This document shows positions 35,659 through 48,936 of a stretch of 64,000 bases of DNA, in pieces (the stretch's first letter is position 1; each line of letters opens with the position of its first letter). The notes beneath the pieces are model-generated. The model was not told where the DNA came from. It ran no database searches and worked only from the letters and a program-made list of their open reading frames with translations. A program made the position numbers and the translations under genes. This DNA is from Siphonodentalium dalli (Eukaryota; Mollusca; Scaphopoda; Gadilida; Siphonodentaliidae), in assembly GCA_032622095.1 (NCBI GenBank), contig CP136063.1, positions 28,334,987 to 28,398,986 on the forward strand. The letters are read 5' to 3'.

Positions 35659-38433
35659 TCTATATCTATATTTGCGAATGTCTGTCTGTCTGTGTTCTAT
35701 AGAAAGTCACAGGGGACCATCTAGATGATGCCAAAGGGGTCTACTAGGAGTAGCTTGTTACGAGAAAGATAATGGTCGGGGTTAGAATTTTCTAAAGTGA
35801 CGCCGTTGTTGTCAGGGGCAGAAAAGGGGAGGGGCAGAAAAATAATTTGTCGCCGATTGCCACCAAAATTATATATAATCATCCCCATAATATGAGGAAT
35901 CTAATGGCGTGGTTTAAATATGGCAAAAGTCGCGCCGTTTGCGTCAGGGGTGCCCGGAAGGGGGGGGGGGCAGATTTTTTTTGTCGCCGATTGCCACGAA
36001 ACTTACATATAATCATTCCCATGATATGAAGAATCCAACGGTGTGGTTTAAATATGTCAAAAGTGGCGTCGTTTGAGTCAGGGATGAACGGAAGGGGAGA
36101 GGGGCACCAACATTGATAACACTAATGTTAGCGCAGATTTCCACCAAATTTATATATATTCTTCTTCATGATACAGTGAATCTAATTGTGCGATTTAACA
36201 ACGCCAAATTGTTGTTTTTGGATGAGAGATTGGGAGGGGTGGGCACTAAATTTGATAATAAGTCGCCGATTGCCACCACACTTATCCAAAATCATCCCCA
36301 TGGTATGAGGAGTCTAATGGTGTCGCTTTTATCTGTCAGATGTGGCCTCATTCGAGTCAGGGTTGTATTGAAAGGGACAAGGGCACCAAAATTGATGCAC
36401 AGTTTTTTTAGCGCCAATTTCCACCAAATTGATACACGTTCTTATCCATGATATGATGAATCTAATCGTGATTTAAAGACGCCATAGTGGTGCTGTTTGG
36501 GTGAGAGATGGAGAGGGGAGGGATTGGCACCAAATTTGATAAAAACAATTGTTTAGTCGCCGATTATCACCAAACTTATAAACAATCATCTCCATGATAT
36601 CAGGAGTGTAATCGTGTGGTTTAAGGATGTCACAAGTGGGGCCATTCGAGTCAGTGGTGTATAGAGATAAGAGGGACACATTATATCTATATGTTTAGTG
36701 CCGATTTCCACCAGATTGATACATATTCTTCTCCGTGATACGAGGAATCTTATCGTGTGGTTTAGATACACCAAATTGGTGCCCTATGGGTGAGAGATAT
36801 GGGGACCTTAAATTTGATACGAATTTGTATACTCGCCAATTTTCACCAATTTTATATATATGCATCTTTAATCTCTAATGAGTCTTAGTGTTTCAGCTTG
36901 AGTCCGAAATATAGACGGGAGGGTCACCAAAACTGATACAAAATATTTTTAGTACCAATTACCATCAAATTCAGACACGTTCTTCTCAAATGATACAAGA
37001 AATAAAATCGTGCTGTCTGTCTGACTTTTTGTCTGTCTATGTGCGTTCTATATATAACTTCACGCGGTACAATCGAGATGGTACGAAGGCGTTCTAAGAG
37101 GGGTAACTTTTTACAAGGAAGATAATGGTGCTGGTTAATATTTTCTAAAATGACGCTGTTGGTGGGAGGGGAAATTTAAAAAATAGTTTTGTCGCTGATT
37201 TCCACCAAACGAATACATAATCACCTTCGCAATATGGCGTTGTTCGAGTCAGCGTTGCGTCAACAATTGATTTAATAAACCAAATTCCACCAAATTCATA
37301 CACGTTTTTCTCTAATGATATACCATGAATTAAATCACATTTGGTGTCGTTTGCGTCACGGATGGCGAGCGGATATGCACTATCATTGATAAGATTGCTA
37401 TTCGCCGATATCCACATAAAAGTTATATACAGTCACTGGGCCATCTCCATATCATTTTAAGTAGTTGGACGTTCACATTTCACAATCCCGACATATGGTG
37501 ACCAAAATAAGTCACTTGAACAATTATATCTTCTTAACAGTCATATTTATATGGGAATGGCAATCAAGGCATTCACACAATGAGCTAGCAAAAAGAGATA
37601 ACTAGAAGAAGCATTAAACGTATATTTATCATTCTATTGAAGAGATACATATATTCGTGCAAACTGAGAGACATCGAACCGTCAGAGGATTGCATATATA
37701 TAATAACAAGATATAGTCTGTTCCATTCAATAGTTTCCACAAAAAGTTACAATTTGTCAAGAGATATGAAGGCCTGTACAAAAATAGTGGTCACAGTGGG
37801 CAGTCAAATATAGTTTCTTCTGATATACAAGAAAATGCAGTTAGTAGCACAAGACTTTTTAATACTGACATCTGACAAGGGTTTTAGAACAGACTCATTG
37901 ACTGACATAAACAACTCAAAATCTGTGCCTGGCACATGTAGCGGATATACGTGCGCAGCAACATTTCGTTTAAACTAAGAATATTTAGTCAATATATAGC
38001 ACCATGAACAGAGGAGCACCTGGAAATTTCTTTGAAACATCTGTATCTTCATGGAGATATGATAGCCAGGTGTCCTCGAGATCTTAGTCCAACCCACTAG
38101 ATTGATTGATACATCTCAATATGTTAAACCCAATTATCATCTTTTATCGAACTAATGTGTTTATGATATGCATGTATCATAATATAACGTCTAATGTATA
38201 CGCAGTTGTAAATAAATAAATATTTCATTATTGGTGGAACAAATTAATCGCGATAAACAGAATGACAATTGACAAGGTGAGCCACTACTTATATTCCATG
38301 ACTGTAATAATCATGTTTTGTGATGCTATTTGAATATACAATTTATTTATTAACACTTTAAGCAAGAGCATTCTCTATTCCCAAAAAATCCACAGCATAC
38401 ATTAACCTGGGCAACGCCGGGTAACCCTGCTAG
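35659..38433 (+). mobile_element. Helitron-like non-autonomous element, copy 1
   Basis: It starts TCTATATCTATATTTGC and ends CTGCTAG followed by T. Eleven bases before the end is a hairpin (ACCTGG-GCAACG-CCGGGT), the usual 3' architecture of Helitrons. Insertion is between A and T. The interior has about twelve diverged ~145-bp units (35850-37410) built on GCCGATTGCCACCAAACTTA and ATGATATGAGGAATCTAAT-like motifs. No Rep/helicase frame is present, so it depends on an autonomous partner. It matches 55611-58420 from end to end. Confidence 0.85.
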
Positions 38434-38496
38434 TATATTATAATTATATTGAATACCAAATAAATCTTATTGAATCTTGAAATCTTATTGAATCTC

Positions 38497-39170
38497 GTGT
38501 GCCGGGATTTGTGAGTCAGCTGTATATCTCTTGCAGGCTATATAATGCGAGGAATCTGATCCAATTATAATGGAATTCCACAGTGTAACTGTAAATTATT
38601 TAGTTCGTGATATGGAGGATCACTATCAATCTACCGATTTTCAAGTCGAACAAAGGACGATCGAAATACCGTATTTATGATGAATCACCATGCGTCGCAT
38701 GTGGTTTTGTTTAGTAGAACGGTTCACAAAACGATAGATGTCTACACAGCTTACAATGGAATGTACATAAGTGTTAAAGACCGGCCGGAATAGCGTCACA
38801 AACTCGACAGTAATTTCGTCCTATAACTCTTCCAAGATCTATGTCTATTTTGGTGGACAGGGGATGACACCAACTTTTATTAAGTTGCAGTCTATTTAGA
38901 AACCGACGCTGTGTGTTATAATGGATTAACCTTTATACAGAATAAACACTTACTAACTGAGACACAAGTCCAGTAAACGATTTACTCTGTGCCAGTTAAG
39001 GTAAAGCCACTATTAAAGGTATATATAAAAATATAGAATATCTGGGAGTTTGGACAAGGAAACACAAAGAAATAGTGAATTAAATAAATGGTAATATAAA
39101 AAGCTACTTGAACACAGAGATATCGAGAATGAATACTGGGTAGGGGTCTTAACTTCATATTTATTATTTT
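38497..39170. repeat. duplicated segment S (copy 2)
   Basis: GTGCCGGGATTTG through CCGACGCTGTGTGTT matches 42455-42865; TATAGAATATCTGGGAGTTTGG then matches copy 1. No gene seen. Confidence 0.8.
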
Positions 39171-39234
39171 ATACCCACGCAACTTTTTTCAAATCTGTTA
39201 TTTAAAGAGATAATCCATCTTTAAAGAGATAGTC

Positions 39235-39716
39235 CAAATTTAAATGTGTATTATCTCCTTGTAAACGTATTATATAGTTACCGGGGTATACAATATTATA
39301 ATTGTGGAATAAAACAATATAACCAAACAATCTGGCGCATTGGACGTTCGGTGCGTAGCCATACGAACAGCATAATGCTCTCTATCGCTATATGGTATCA
39401 ACCGAATAGTCTGTTCTAAAAATAGACAAATAAATAGACCCAATAAAATATTCGAAATAAAATCAATATCAAAGATGGATTATCTCTTTGTAAGCATGTT
39501 TTATATAGATACCGGGGTATAACATATTAAACCTGAATCGAAGACTCATGTCCAGAAATGCTTTTGTCGATTAATAATAATTTTATTTCGAATATTTTCT
39601 AGTCTAAAAAGGTGTAGTTGTTTAGCTAACGAATAAGAGACCAGAAATTTTATTCATATTTATTATTTATACCCACGCAACTAATTAAAATTTGTTATTT
39701 AAAGAGATAATCCATC
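39235..39716 (+). mobile_element. two older TTAA-MITE copies in tandem, both deleted
   Basis: A first copy ends near 39469 within CAATATC; a second begins AGATGGATTATCTCTTTG and jumps from GACCAGAAATTTTATT to the right end. At about 39445 the sequence CAATAAAATATTCGAAATAAAATC is the uninterrupted equivalent of the Helitron copy 2 target. Confidence 0.75.
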
Positions 39717-39812
39717 TTTAATTGATAGAAGCCTTTCCTGACAAAGGTTTTCAGTTCATATTTATTATCATATCGATGGATATATTTCGAATTGCGAATG
39801 AATAGAAACACT

Positions 39813-40300
39813 CCTTGCCTTGTTCAGCAGAAATACATTTAAACGAGTTTTCCAACTTCGACAATGTTATCTCACCTCAAAGTTGGAAGACTCGTTTTAA
39901 TGGATATTCTGCTGATTTAGAGATGGATTATCTCTTTGAATAACAAATTTTAAATAGTTGGTATAAAATAATAGATATGAACTGAAGACCCCTGTCCGGA
40001 AAAGCTATCAATTAATATTGATTTTATTTCGAATATTAAATCAGGACCGTTCATGTTACTATTTTTAGTACAGACCATTCGGATGATACCATAATGCGAT
40101 ATAGAGCACTGGGCTGTTCCTATGACTAAGCACCGAACGCCAAATGTCCCAGCCTTAACAAACACACATTTTAAGACCAGAATGGTAACTACATAATACA
40201 TGCTTACAAAGAGATAATCCACCTTTAACAAGGCAATGCGTTTTTCTATCACATTCGAAAGTCAAACTGAAGAGTGCAATGATACTAAGCACGAAAGGCC
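39813..40300. repeat. segment F hairpin (copy), split by a MITE
   Basis: The hairpin is intact except that a MITE sits in its right flank (GATTT...AACAAGG). After it, ATGATACTAAGCACGAAAGGCCTC leads into the next duplicated block. Confidence 0.75.
39921..40224 (-). mobile_element. TTAA-MITE with a large internal deletion
   Basis: Right TTAA at 40225-40228; the left copy is TTAG. Uninterrupted equivalents read GCTGATTTAACAAGG at 44836 and 62098. Confidence 0.88.
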
Positions 40301-40965
40301 TCAAGATTTACAAACGTATAAAAGGAACGTTTTAAAAGTCATGTCCCCATTCTTTTGGATCATATCTAATATATATTTTGGGACTTTTGTCTGTTTGTTT
40401 GTTGCCCGACGGATTTTGACGAAATTTTATACCTACGGGGTAATTTATTCCAGGGAGTGTTTTGGGTGGGTCAAATCGTGACCCCGACCTGACATTGACC
40501 TTCAAATAAGTCAATTCAATGTCAAATTGGGTAAAACGGGGCGGATTTCGACGGGTAATTTTGTTGGGTACTTCTGTCCGGGGAGTGTTTTGGACCGGTC
40601 AAATCGTGACTATGACCTTGACCTTCAATTTTTTTTATGTGGAGTTGTCTTGTGTTTAAATGATATGTATATTATGGCAACTTCCCCGCGTGGGTGTAAT
40701 TGGTAAACTGTTTGTACATGTATATGTTGCACGAAAATGGTCAACAGTTATACTTGTTCTGTTCAATATTTTGGTATGAGGGACTGTTTCAAAACAATTT
40801 TGTCTTTTGGTGTGAGGGCCTGTTTCCAAAAAAAAATTGGTTTTGCTAGGAAGGACAGAATCATTTGGTAAATCCCAATACTCCTTGAATATTTTTTTTG
40901 AGTTGCGAACATATTTGGAATGTTTCCTGGCCGTTGGGAAAATGACCTCCTGATTGTGTTACTGT
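40300..40965. repeat. duplicated segment G (copy 1)
   Basis: CGACGGATTTTGACGA, GTCAAATCGTGACC and TTGACCTTCAA motifs recur in the same order at 46265-46850. It appears to be non-coding. Confidence 0.75.
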
Positions 40966-40969
40966 GATT

Positions 40970-41287
40970 GTTCCTCTGTCTGGCGGCAGAACTTCCCTAG
41001 ATACATCGGTGTTACAGTGGTTGTTCCTCTGTTTGGCGACAGAACCTCACTATATACATCGGTGTTACAGTGGTTGTTCCTCTGTCTGGCGGCAGAACCT
41101 CACTAGATACATCGATGTTACAGTGGTTGTTCCTCTGTCTGACGGCAGAACCTCACTATATACATCGGTGTTGCAGTGGTTGTTCCTCTGTTTGGCGGCA
41201 GAACCTCCCTAGATACATCGGTGTTACAGTGGTTGTTCCTCTGTCTGGCGGCAGATCCTCCCTAGGTACATCGGGGCCACTGGGGTT
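40970..41287. repeat. 53-bp minisatellite, six units
   Basis: GTTCCTCTGTYTGGCGGCAG recurs at 40970, 41023, 41076, 41129, 41182 and 41235. Only two units occur in the paralogous block (about 46860-46945). Confidence 0.94.
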
Positions 41288-41479
41288 ATCATCCATTGAG
41301 CTCTGCCCAAACTCTATGTGCGGAACCATCCAATCATAATGCAGCGCTAATTTACGAAGAATAGTCATTCCGCCCTCCTTTTCTGTTCTGTCATCGGAAT
41401 CTAAGATTGTTTCCAATTCTCCTTCGAAGAACAAATTAAATGTCACAAACTCCTTTTGGAGAGATGTATGTGGGCTCAT
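41156..41479 (-). pseudogene. small conserved open frame linked to the zinc-finger arrays
   Basis: The part LETILDSDDRTEKEG...ILRKLALHYDWMVPHIEF-x-QSSMDDNPSG is kept in a second copy (46942-47127) with mostly conservative changes, suggesting past coding. The rest of the frame is minisatellite. I do not recognise the domain; a death-fold helix pattern is conceivable but weak. It lies downstream of the finger arrays on the same strand, so it may be the eroded C-terminus of that gene. Confidence 0.4.
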
Positions 41480-41544
41480 CTCCGGTGTGGATTCTTGTAT
41501 GTGTCGTCAAAGTGCTCGATTAACAAAATGATTTTCCGCATATA

Positions 41545-42405
41545 TCACAACGGTATATAAGGCTTATCTCCAGTATGGATTCTCTTATGTGTCACTAAGT
41601 TACTCGATGTATTAAATGATTTTCCGCATATATCACATTGGTAAAGCTTATCTCCGGTGTGGATTCTCTTATGTGTCACTAAGTTACCCAATGTATGAAA
41701 TGATTTCCCGCATATATCACAATGGTGAGGCTTATCTCCAGTGTGGATTCTCTTGTGTGTCACCAAGTTGCTCGATCTATTAAATGATGTCCCGCATATA
41801 TCACAACGGTAAGGCTTATCTCCAGTGTGGATTCTCTTGTGTGTCACCAATGTGCTCGATGCATTAAATGATTTCCCGCATATATCACAATGGTAAGGCT
41901 TATCTCCAGTGTGGATTCTCTTATGTTTCACCAATGTGCTCGATGCATTAAATGATTTCCCGCATATGTCACAATGGTAAGGCATATCTCCGGTGTGGAT
42001 TCTCTTATGTCTCGTCAGGTTAGTCAACCAATTAAATGATTTCTCACATAAATCGCAATGGTATGGTTTATCCAGGGTGTGTATTCTCTTATGCGGCACC
42101 AAGTAGCTTGATTGATTAAATGATTTCCCGCATATGTCACAATGGTAAGGCATATCTCCTATGTGGATTCTCTTGTGTATCACCAAGTCGCTCGATCGAG
42201 AAAATGATTTCCCGCATATATCACAATGGTGAGGCTTATCTCCGGTGTGTATTCTCTTATGTTTCACCAAGTTGCTCGATGCATTAAATGATTTCCCGCA
42301 TATATCGCAATGGTGAGGCTTATCTCCGGTGTGTATTCTCTTATGTGTCACCAAGTTGCCAGATTGGGTGAACGATTTCCCACATACGTCACAATGATAC
42401 CGTTT
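41545..42405 (-). CDS. C2H2 zinc-finger protein, ten tandem fingers, open
   Basis: The frame is open from the linker YTGNKRYHCDVCGKSF (upstream end about 42405) to the stop at 41545. It holds ten fingers of the form [27 protein letters not shown], complete in their Cys2His2 ligands. No ATG occurs before the first finger: two stops lie upstream at about 42404-42410, and CCTACACAG could be a splice acceptor, so a 5' exon may be missing. Proteins of this type bind DNA in the nucleus. It is the only array here without disabling mutations, and its flanks match those of the broken array at 31.5-35.5 kb. Confidence 0.75.
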   Translation of the reverse strand, partial: KRYHCDVCGKSFTQSGNLVTHKRIHTGDKPHHCDICGKSFNASSNLVKHKRIHTGDKPHHCDICGKSFSRSSDLVIHKRIHIGDMPYHCDICGKSFNQSSYLVPHKRIHTLDKPYHCDLCEKSFNWLTNLTRHKRIHTGDMPYHCDICGKSFNASSTLVKHKRIHTGDKPYHCDICGKSFNASSTLVTHKRIHTGDKPYRCDICGTSFNRSSNLVTHKRIHTGDKPHHCDICGKSFHTLGNLVTHKRIHTGDKLYQCDICGKSFNTSSNLVTHKRIHTGDKPYIPL

Positions 42406-42444
42406 ATTCCCTGTGTAGGCGTCTCATTAACATTCAGGTTAGAA

Positions 42445-42950
42445 TCTCCCATCGTGTGCCGGGATTTGAGAGTCAGCTGTATATCTCTTGCAGGCTATAT
42501 AATGCGAGGAATCTGATCCAATTATAATGGAATTCCACAGTGAAACTGTAAATTATATAGTTTGTGATTCGGAAGGATCGCGTATCAATCTACCGATTTT
42601 CAAGTCGAACAAAGGACGATCCAAATACCGTATTTATGTTGAATTAATACCAGGCGTCGCATAAAGTGGTTTTGTTTAGTAGAACGGTTCACAAAACGAT
42701 AGATGTCTACGCAGCTTACAATGCTATGTACATTAGTGTGAAAGACCGACCGGGATAGCGTCGCAAACTCGACAGTAATTTCGTCGTATAACTCTTCCCC
42801 GATATATGACACCATCTTTTATTAAGTTGCAGACTATTTAGAAACCGACGCTGTGTGTTATTATGGATTAATCCTTATACAGAACAAACACTAACTGACT
42901 AAGACACAAGCCCAGTATACGATGGTTTAGCAGATTTTACGCTGTGCCAG
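42445..42950. repeat. duplicated segment S (copy 3)
   Basis: Collinear with 38497-38995, up to GTGCCAGTTAA where a MITE fragment begins. Confidence 0.8.
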
Positions 42951-42954
42951 TTAA

Positions 42955-43062
42955 AGGTGGATTATCTCTTTGTAAACATGTTTTATATAGTTACCGGGTA
43001 TAACATATTAGATTTGAATCGAAGACTCCTGTCCGGAAATGCTTCTATCGATTACTATTAAC
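42955..43062 (+). mobile_element. TTAA-MITE, left 108 bp only
   Basis: TTAA at 42951-42954; homology stops after CGATTACTATTA. Confidence 0.85.
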
Positions 43063-43119
43063 ACGAATCACTCCCCGACTCCGGAACACATTTAGCTCCA
43101 TGATTCCTATAGACTAGCC

Positions 43120-43665
43120 GGTTAGCGACACCAACTCGACAGTAATTTCGTCGTATAACTCGTCGCCCGATATATGTCTATTTTGGTGTAATGGGGGTGA
43201 CACCATCTTTTATTAAGTTGCAGACTATTTAGAAACCGACGCTGCGTGTTATTATGGATTAACACTTATACAGAACAAACACTAACTGACTAAGACACAA
43301 GCTCAGTAAACGATGGATTAACCCTTATATAAAACAAACACTAATATCACTAGGTCCCACCCCGATATATATCTATTTTGGTGGACAGGGGATGACACCA
43401 TCTTTTATTAAGTTGTAGACTATTTAGAAACCGACGCTGCGTGTTATTATGGATTAACACTTATACAGAACAAACACTAACTGACTAAGACACAAGCTCA
43501 GTAAACGATGGATTAACCCTTATATAAAACAAACACTAATATCACTGGGTCCCACCCCGATATATGTCTATTTTGGTGGACAGGGGATGACACCATCTTT
43601 TATTAAGTTGCAGACTATTTAAAAACCGACGCTGTGTGTTATTATGGATTAACCCTTATATGTAG
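43120..43665. repeat. ~195-bp tandem repeat derived from segment S
   Basis: Three units with TGTCTATTTTGGTG near 43175, 43370 and 43565, each followed by GACACCATCTTTTATTAAGT and AACCGACGCTG. Confidence 0.88.
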
Positions 43666-43828
43666 ACAGAACACAACGCGCATCTTAATCGATAATCTGT
43701 TATCGAACTCGTTGTGGATGGCGCACGGATATATTTCGCGAGAGGGTAGCGAGAGCGAAATATAACTTTGCGTCGTCCGCAACGAGTTCGATAAAATATT
43801 AGGTATTATGATGTAAGTTGTGTTCTGT
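43666..43828. mobile_element. palindromic miniature element, termini ACAGAACACAAC
   Basis: The outer 12 bp are perfect inverted repeats; the inner TTATCGAACTCGTTG and GATATATTTCGC also pair, with a GAGAGGGTAGCGAGA turn. It interrupts segment S at TTATA/CAGAACAAACAC. The target duplication is unclear. Confidence 0.75.
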
Positions 43829-44126
43829 ATTTATTCTACACCGTTCAGTCAGATAAGTTCAATACATGAATGTCATAACCATTGTTACTAGAGCCACCTT
43901 TATTGTGATTTAAGTCTGATAAATAGCCAGTAATTATGGGGAATCACCGGAAGCAGATGATCGACGTAATGTACGACATCCTTCTCGGCTCGTATTCCAC
44001 TAGAGGTATGCACTATGTATTCAATGGCTGGGATTCCGTTGAATACATGTACATCACGTCAATGGGCGTGGAACAGAAAACAAACACTAACTGACTAAGG
44101 CACAAGCCCAGTAAACGCTGTACCAG
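43829..44126. other. unassigned spacer
   Basis: No gene recognised; the last 60 bases are segment S sequence. Confidence 0.4.
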
Positions 44127-44130
44127 TTAA

Positions 44131-44637
44131 AGGTGGATTATCTCTTTGTAAACATGTTTTATATAGTTACCGGGGTATAAAATATTAGATTTGAATCGAA
44201 GACTCCTGTCCGGAAATGCTTCTATCGATTACTATTAATTTTATTTAGAATATTTTCTGGGCTAAAAATGTGTATTTGTTCAGCTAACGAACAATAGTGT
44301 TTACTGTTAACCAGAAGAGACCAGAAATTTTATTGTACAATTTTGTCACAAATAAACGTTAGTTATACTTATTTTCGCTTATATATGTGGAACACAACAA
44401 TACAAACAATCAATCTGGGACATTTGACTTCGAAACAGCCCAGTGCTCTATATCGCAATATGGTATCATCTGAATGGTCTGTTCTAAAATAGACACATAA
44501 ACGGTTCAGATTTAATATTCGAAATAAAATCGATATTAATTGATAGAAGCTTTTTCGGACAGGCGTCTTCTGTTCATATTGATTATTGTATACCCACGCA
44601 ACTATTTAAAATTTGTTATTTAAAGAAATAATCCATC
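44131..44637 (+). mobile_element. TTAA-MITE, older subfamily, near full length
   Basis: Left TTAA 44127-44130; the right flank is mutated to TTCA. Confidence 0.88.
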
Positions 44638-44639
44638 TT

Positions 44640-45940
44640 TCATTGATAGAAGCCTTTCCTGACAAGGGTTTTCAGTTTATATTTATTATCACATTGATCG
44701 ATATATTTCGAATTGCGAATGAATAGAAACACGCCTTGCCTTGTTCAGCAGAATATCCATTTAAACGAGTTTTCCAACTTCGACAATGTTATCTCACCTC
44801 AAAGTTGGAAGACTCGGTTGAATGGATATTCTGCTGATTTAACAAGGTAATGAGTGTTTCTATCACATTCGAAAGTCAAAATATACGCGATAATGCCGTT
44901 TACCCGACCACAATCGGCGTGATGTGTAAGAGATTCAACGCTGCCACGTGTTGGGGTGTCACCTATAATTGTCTATCCTTCTATTTTATTCTTTAGTATA
45001 TATTTTAAAAATATTTTTCTACAAGTTCCCGGTGTATAAATCATGTTGCGTAAGAGATAATCCCTCTTTTAAAAAGTCACTTCACATAGTATATTTCTAC
45101 CGTGGACATACATGTACACGATAAACATAATGCACGACAATTCTTTCCTAAGAGATATATTTGTCGCCAAGCCAATGGCCACCAAAAAAACGCTTGTTTT
45201 TAAAACTATTCCTAAGAATTTAAAGGTGGATTATCTCTTTGTAAACATGTTGCCGGGGTATAAAATATTAGATTTGAATCGAAGACTCCTGTCCGGAAAT
45301 GCTTCTATCGATTAATATTAATTTTATTTCGAATATTTTCTGGTCTAAAAAGGTGTGTTTGTTCAGCTAACGAACAATAGTGGTTACTGTTAACAGAGAC
45401 CAGAAATGATATTGTGCAATTTTGTCACAAATAAACGTTAATTATATTCATTATCGCTTATATCTGTGGAACAAAACAATACAAAACAACCAATCTGTGG
45501 CATTTGACATTCGTTGCGTAGCCGTAGGAACAGCCCAGTGCTCTATATCGCAATACGGTCTCATCCGAATGGTCGGTTCTAAAAATAGTAACACAAACGG
45601 GCCCGATTTAATATTCGAAATAAAATCAAAATTAATTGATAGAAGCTTTGCCGGACATAGGTCTTCAGTTCATATCTATTATTTTTTACCCACGCAACTA
45701 TTTAAAATTTGTTATTTAAAGAGATAATCTATCTTTAATGACTTTAGGTGAATAATATGTTACATGTACCCCAAAATGATAGACATTTTCTGATTTAAAA
45801 TGCAAAAACATCACTGGAAACGTTTCATAGAAACCTATTTTGTAATTGTTGATGATGCTATGGAACTTGTTGCAAAGAAGAACAAGTATATATCTTTTTG
45901 AAGTACTTTTCGGAACAAATGTACCCCCGAGTCCAAACGC
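44640..45940 (-). repeat. duplicated segment F (copy), interrupted by a MITE
   Basis: Same hairpin (about 44733-44847) and same downstream sequence as copy 1. It joins the gene fragment at 45941. Confidence 0.82.
45224..45734 (+). mobile_element. TTAA-MITE, young copy with a small left deletion
   Basis: TTAA at 45220-45223 and 45735-45738. The empty equivalent is CCTAAGAATTTAATGA at 62461. Confidence 0.92.
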
Positions 45941-46201
45941 CTAAACGGGTTCCTGTTTCACATCGATATCCAGAGCATTGTCCCAAACAACGACTGGTGA
46001 ACAAACCTGGTTTCCATGACAACTGTTTATACCTGGATCATTACAAGGCGTGTTGCTAACTTTAGTTATAATTGTATCAGATTCCACTTTGTATTTCACC
46101 ATGCTACGATTGTCATATATATCATTGCCGACTTCATTTCGGTTGAAATCTATTACGTACAACAATAGCAGTCTACTGGATTGTGAAATGATACCAAGCA
46201 C
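45941..46201 (-). pseudogene. C-terminal fragment of the three-module gene (copy 3)
   Basis: The frame ends NQVCSPVVVWDNALDIDVKQ-EPV, identical to the last 22 residues of the main gene, with VESDTIITKVSNTPCNDPG before it. Upstream it changes to RLLLLYVIDFNRNEV, shared with the 31.2-kb fragment, and then to non-coding sequence. Identity at the very C-terminus suggests recent duplication. Confidence 0.75.
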
Positions 46202-47127
46202 GAAAGGTCTCTAGACTTACAAATGTCTCAAATGATCGTTTCATAAGTCATTTCTCCTTTTTTTTTTTGGATCACATCTATTACACATTTTGGGACGTCA
46301 GTTTGTTTGTGTTAGCTATGGCCTGGAAAACTGCCCGACGGATTTTGACGACATTTGATACCTAGTAGTAATTTTTTCCAGGGAGTATTTTGGACGACGG
46401 GTCAAATCGTGACCCCGACCTGACCTTGACCTTCAAAAAAGTCAATTCAAGGTCAAATTGAGTAAACCGGGACGGATTTGGACGGGTACTTTTGTTGGGT
46501 ACTTCTGTCCGGTGAGTGTTTTGGACTGGTCAAATCGTGACCCTGACCTTGACCTTCAATTATTTTTTATGTGGAGTTGTCTTGTGTTTAAATGATATGT
46601 TTATCATGGCCACTGACCCGCGTGGGTGTAATTGGTCAACTGTTTATACGAAAACGGTCAACAGTTATTTGTGCTGTGCAATATTTTGGCGTGAGGGGCT
46701 GTTTCAAAAGAATTATGTCAATGCTAGACAGGACAGAATCAATTGGTAAATCACAATACTCCTTCAAGGAGTCTCCTTGAATTATTTTTTTTAGTTGCGA
46801 ACATATTTGGAATGTTTCCTGGCGGTTGGGTAAATGACCTCCTGATTGTGTTACAGTGATTGTTCCTCTGTCTGGCTGCAGGACCTCCCTAGGTACATCC
46901 ACGTTACAGTGGTTGTTCCTCTGTTTGGCGGCAGAACCTCCCTAGGTGCCACTGGGGTTATCATCCCATGAGCTTTGACAAAACTCTATGTGTGGAACCT
47001 TCCAATCATAAAGTTCATAGAGCAGCGATAATTTACGAAGAATATTCATTCTGCCCTCCTTTTCTGCTCTGTCGTCGGAATCTAAGATTGTTTCCAATTC
47101 TTCTTCGAAGAACAAACTAAATGTCAC
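46202..47127. repeat. duplicated segment G (copy 2) with conserved small frame
   Basis: Matches 40300-41480. The minus-strand frame 46942-47127 keeps LETILDSDDRAEKEG and DWKVPHIEF. Confidence 0.75.
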
Positions 47128-47139
47128 AAACTACTTTTG

Positions 47140-48110
<971 letters not shown>

Positions 48111-48221
48111 CGTATTTATGTTGAATTACCATGCATCGCATAATGTGGTTTTGTTTAGTAGAACGGTTCACAAAACGATAGATGGCTACACAGCTTACAA
48201 TGCTGAGTACATTAGCGTTAA

Positions 48222-48741
48222 AGATGGATTATCTCTTTAAATAACAAATTTTAAATAGTTGCGTGGGTATAAAATAATAGATATGAACTGAACACCTATG
48301 TCCGGAAAAGCTTCTATCAATTAATATTGATTTTATTTCGAATATTAAATCGGGCCCATTTATGTTACTATTTTTAGAACCGACCATTCGGATGAGACCG
48401 TATTGCGATATAGAGCACTGAGCTGTTCCTACGGCTACGCAACGAATGTCAAATGTCACAGATTGATTGTTTGTATTGTTTTGTTCCACAGATATAAGCG
48501 ATAATGAGTATAATTAACGTTTATTTGTGACAAAATTGCACAATATAATTTCTGGTCTTGGTTAACAGTAACCACTATTGTTCGTTAGCTGAACAAACAC
48601 GCCTTTTTAGACCAAAAAGTATTCGAAATAAAATTAATATTAATCGATAGAAGCATTTCCGAACATGAGTCTTCGATTCAAATCTAATATTTTATACCCC
48701 GGTAACTATATAATACATGTTTACAAAGAGATAATCCACCT
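48222..48741 (-). mobile_element. TTAA-MITE, intact, in segment S
   Basis: TTAA at 48218-48221 and 48742-48745. Its sequence is nearly the same as the copy at 811-1324. The empty site is GTGTTAAAGACCG at 5250. Confidence 0.93.
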
Positions 48742-48936
48742 TTAAAGACCGCCGGAATAGCGTCACAAACTCGACAGTAATTTCGTCGTATAACTCTTCC
48801 CCGATATATGACACCATCATTTATTAAGTTGCAGACTATTTAGAAACCGACGCTGTGTGTTATTATGGATTAACCCTTATACAGAACAAACACTAACTGA
48901 CTAAGGCACAAGCCCAGTAAACGATGGTTTACCAGG

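Noticed and set aside
40964-41339. Repeat-rich plus-strand frames (82 and 89 residues)
   Set aside because: They are made of the 53-bp minisatellite, whose unit is not a multiple of three.
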